A DNA stretch of 8,912 nt from JANXLS01 sp038227045 (GTDB taxonomy: Bacteria > Planctomycetota > SZUA-567 > H5-PLA8), in assembly GCA_038227045.1 (NCBI GenBank), contig JBBRQD010000170.1, forward strand, positions 1 to 8,912. The letters run 5' to 3'. Made by a program: the position numbers and the translations under genes. Below are positions 7,815 through 8,912 of the stretch, one piece after another. The notes beneath the pieces were generated by a model, which was given only the letters and a program-made list of their open reading frames with translations, had not been told where the DNA came from and did no database searches. Every line of letters begins with the position of its first letter. Position 1 is the first letter of the stretch.

Positions 7815-8165
7815 GTGAAAAAAATAGCGCTAGTTGCTGCCACCATCTGTGTATTAGCGGGAGTGTTCTTTTTCGTCTTCAAAGGCGCGGATGCCGACGC
7901 GACTGTAAAAAGCATTGTGCTGCCGATCGACGTTCCGGAGATCGCTGCGGGGCCGGGGCGTGACGCGTATACGAGCAAATGCATGGCCTGCCATTCAAGC
8001 CGCTACGTCACAATGCAACCGGAGTTTCCACGTAAAGTGTGGGAGAACGAAGTCACCAAGATGATTAAGGTTTACGGCGCCAGCATAGACCAAGATCAAG
8101 TGCCTGACATCGTGGGCTATTTGGTTTCAATTCGAGGCGCGCCGGAGAAAAGTGCGCCAAAATAA
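7815..8165 (+). CDS. sorB: Monohaem cytochrome c, SorB-like sulfite dehydrogenase electron-acceptor subunit
   Basis: This small periplasmic cytochrome (116 residues) should take electrons from the molybdenum subunit encoded 14 nt upstream. An N-terminal signal or anchor (VKKIALVAATICVLAGVFFFVF, residues 1-22, of which 4-22 are hydrophobic) has a possible cleavage region near ADADA at 25-29. A single CMACH haem-binding motif lies at 56-60, followed by SSRYVTMQP, a pattern I know from the cytochrome subunits of sulfite dehydrogenases, and then WENEVTKMIKVYGA and a closing helix ending YLVSIRG. His60 is one haem ligand; Met67 and Met83 are candidates for the other. The start is GTG 7815 with GAGGGA at 7804-7809. 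An in-frame ATG at 7740 lies inside the sorA-like gene and would hide the signal behind 25 polar residues. The pair matches the SorAB heterodimer organisation. Confidence 0.85.
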   Translation: MKKIALVAATICVLAGVFFFVFKGADADATVKSIVLPIDVPEIAAGPGRDAYTSKCMACHSSRYVTMQPEFPRKVWENEVTKMIKVYGASIDQDQVPDIVGYLVSIRGAPEKSAPK

Positions 8166-8302
8166 CAGCGTACGATTCGGCGATGCGATCCAGATTGGGA
8201 ACAGCGTGTTTTTAAATAATAGGGCAATGCTGGGTGTGAACGGCGGTTGAATACTGGAGCGGCGGGCGGGCGAAAAACGTAGCACTGCGCTCAATCTACT
8301 CC

Positions 8303-8340
8303 TCCGCGCCGAAGTTGTCTACTCCCGGCGCGGACTTCTT
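8303..8340 (+). terminator. GC-rich hairpin, possible terminator of the operon
   Basis: TCCGCGCCG (8303-8311) and CGGCGCGGA (8326-8334) form a perfect 9-bp stem with a 14-nt loop, followed by the pyrimidine-rich CTTCTTTATT. It lies about 140 nt after the cytochrome stop, so it could end the operon transcript. The T-run is interrupted, so it would be a weak intrinsic terminator. The 8-mer TCTACTCC occurs at 8295-8302, directly before the left arm, and again at 8318-8325, directly before the right arm. Loop bases AAGT (8312-8315) could also pair with ACTT (8334-8337). Confidence 0.4.
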
Positions 8341-8476
8341 TATTCAATTCGTGCTTGAGGGGTGGTATCGTAGTACGGCAGACTCATGACGAAAAACAAT
8401 ACAAACGGAGCGTGATTGATTCGAAAGCCTTACGCAGTTACGACTTACAAAGACAACTTTAGACAAAAAACGCCAA

Positions 8477-8494
8477 GCTTTGACACGTCAAAGC
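8477..8494. repeat. Perfect palindrome, possible operator
   Basis: GCTTTGACACGTCAAAGC is two 8-base arms around a 2-base centre (AC). The right side continues as GCGTT and the left side begins AACGC, so a longer imperfect symmetry exists with five extra bases in the left arm. A compact palindrome of this size fits a dimeric repressor site better than a terminator because no T-run follows. It lies inside the decayed coding stretch, and no regulator is encoded nearby. Confidence 0.35.
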
Positions 8495-8659
8495 GTTAAG
8501 CCCAATGTCCAAAAATCCGAGATTGACGTCCCTGGACACCACATGTCAATATACGACACGGCCGACGCGATGTCCAGCAGACAGGGAGCAGACGGAGTTG
8601 ACGACCTCGATCACCACCGCTAATTCGGAGATGCAGTTAAATACTCCTTGGAGAACCCC

Positions 8660-8734
8660 ATGGATAAAAACGTTGAACACGAAACACTCCTGCCGCTTGC
8701 CGATGCAGAAATGTCCGAATTCAACGAAGGATAA
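8660..8734 (+). CDS. Very short ORF with good ribosome binding site (24 residues)
   Basis: ATG 8660 is preceded by GGAG at 8650-8653 with a 6-nt spacer, an arrangement as good as those of the real genes here. The 24-residue product is acidic (seven Asp/Glu) and ends LADAEMSEFNEG before TAA. This ending faintly recalls peptide leaders with an EM...GG pattern, but it has a single Gly and no core peptide follows. It is also the last part of the broken reading at 8420-8734, so it may be just the tail of that remnant. No function is assigned. Confidence 0.2.
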   Translation: MDKNVEHETLLPLADAEMSEFNEG

Positions 8735-8775
8735 CAAAATTTGAAAAAGTACGAAAATTTTATGAAAAATATGGT

Positions 8776-8912
8776 TCATCCGACTAACGCGTACTTCACG
8801 GTGTGCAATGCGAAGATCTTCAATCGGAAAAACTCCTGGTCCCGGTAGCCGTAGGCTTGACGCTGCATCGTCTTGATTTTATTGTTGAAGCCTTCCAGTT
8901 TGCCCGACGAGA
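8776..8912 (-). CDS. ISL3-family transposase, C-terminal fragment
   Basis: On the minus strand the frame enters from the right edge and ends at TGA (8778-8776), giving 44 residues. The sequence GKLEGFNNKIKTMQRQAYGY followed by RDQEFFRLKIFALH is the hallmark C-terminus of ISL3 (IS204/IS1001/IS1096/IS1165) DDE transposases. In that family the Glu in EGFNNKIK is, to my knowledge, the last acidic residue of the catalytic triad. The closing YALVG before the stop is also typical, so this end looks intact; the N-terminal part lies beyond the window. The element's terminal inverted repeat should lie shortly to the left of 8776, but I cannot fix its boundary without the other end. Confidence 0.85.
   Translation of the reverse strand, partial: SSGKLEGFNNKIKTMQRQAYGYRDQEFFRLKIFALHTVKYALVG

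Larger units (their letters stand above)
8420..8734 (+). pseudogene. Possible decayed short coding region of unknown function
   Basis: One frame is open from 8420, just after a TGA at 8417-8419, to 8620. It is stopped by TAA at 8621-8623 and then open again to TAA at 8732-8734. Its translation looks protein-like on both sides of the stop, for example MSIYDTADAMSSRQ and GVDDLDHH before it, and FGDAVKYSLENP then ETLLPLADAEMSE after it. Acidic and aliphatic residues are in normal proportion, unlike the overlapping frame-0 ORF. Possible starts are ATG 8543 or an upstream start lost by mutation. I recognise no family. It may be a gene remnant damaged next to the insertion sequence; a chance open frame is a real alternative. 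Confidence 0.25.
8166..8775. other. 610-nt region without a convincing intact gene
   Basis: Between the cytochrome stop and the transposase stop I see no full-length gene. The region holds a GC-rich hairpin (8303-8334), a short perfect palindrome (8477-8494), a broken protein-like reading (8420-8734), and an A-tract-rich stretch (8736-8769) next to the insertion-sequence remnant. An 8-base direct repeat AACAGCGT occurs at 8164-8171 and 8200-8207 and is probably accidental. The frame-0 ORF at 8505-8744 has a Thr, Cys and Pro-rich composition typical of an out-of-frame reading. Confidence 0.5.

Noticed and set aside
8505..8744. 79-codon ORF on the plus strand
   Set aside because: Thr, Cys, Pro and Arg-rich composition typical of an out-of-frame reading, no ribosome binding site, and the overlapping frame 2 reads more like protein.
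8546..8779. 77-codon ORF on the minus strand
   Set aside because: Phe, Cys and Val-heavy composition from reverse reading. It overlaps the transposase stop region and shows no recognisable motif.
1..8912. CRISPR array, tRNA or rRNA genes
   Set aside because: No regularly spaced repeats, no cloverleaf-like segments and no rRNA-like sequence seen on either strand.

Overview
The window holds a compact plus-strand gene cluster of a Gram-negative bacterium, with a partial gene at each edge. The base composition is moderately GC-rich (roughly mid-50s percent by eye), and the products are envelope and periplasmic proteins. The RND pump resembles sequences I associate with soil Verrucomicrobiota, Acidobacteriota or Planctomycetota. 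That placement is a family-level impression and not a demonstrated assignment.

Layout. Positions 2-127 are the last 41 codons of an unidentified gene, possibly a transposase. A 230-nt AT-rich gap (128-357) carries a candidate promoter and a pair of short direct repeats. Then come the three parts of a tripartite RND efflux system: a periplasmic adaptor (358-1755), a TolC-family outer-membrane factor (1775-3265) and an RND inner-membrane pump (3349-6549). A terminator-like hairpin lies between the outer-membrane factor and the pump. Only 48 nt after the pump lies a sorA-like molybdenum sulfite dehydrogenase (6598-7800), and 14 nt after that a sorB-like monohaem cytochrome c (7815-8165). The spacing suggests that all five genes can be transcribed together from upstream of 358, possibly with partial attenuation at the hairpin near 3266-3293.

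How the genes may work together. The first three genes should form an envelope-spanning, proton-driven export pump. The last two should form a periplasmic sulfite:cytochrome c oxidoreductase: SorA oxidises sulfite to sulfate and SorB passes the electrons to the respiratory chain. Linking the two units is unusual. The economical inference is shared regulation under sulfite or other reactive-sulfur stress, but nothing in the sequence identifies the pump substrate.

Positions 8166-8775 (610 nt) contain no convincing intact gene. They hold a GC-rich hairpin, a short perfect palindrome, and a stretch (8420-8734) whose reading in one frame looks like protein broken by one stop codon. The minus strand at the right edge (8776-8912) encodes the C-terminus of an ISL3-family transposase, so an insertion sequence borders the cluster on that side. 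The main points for a second look are the efflux-sulfite dehydrogenase pairing, the altered proton-relay residues of the pump, the intra-operon hairpin and the decayed coding stretch beside the insertion sequence.
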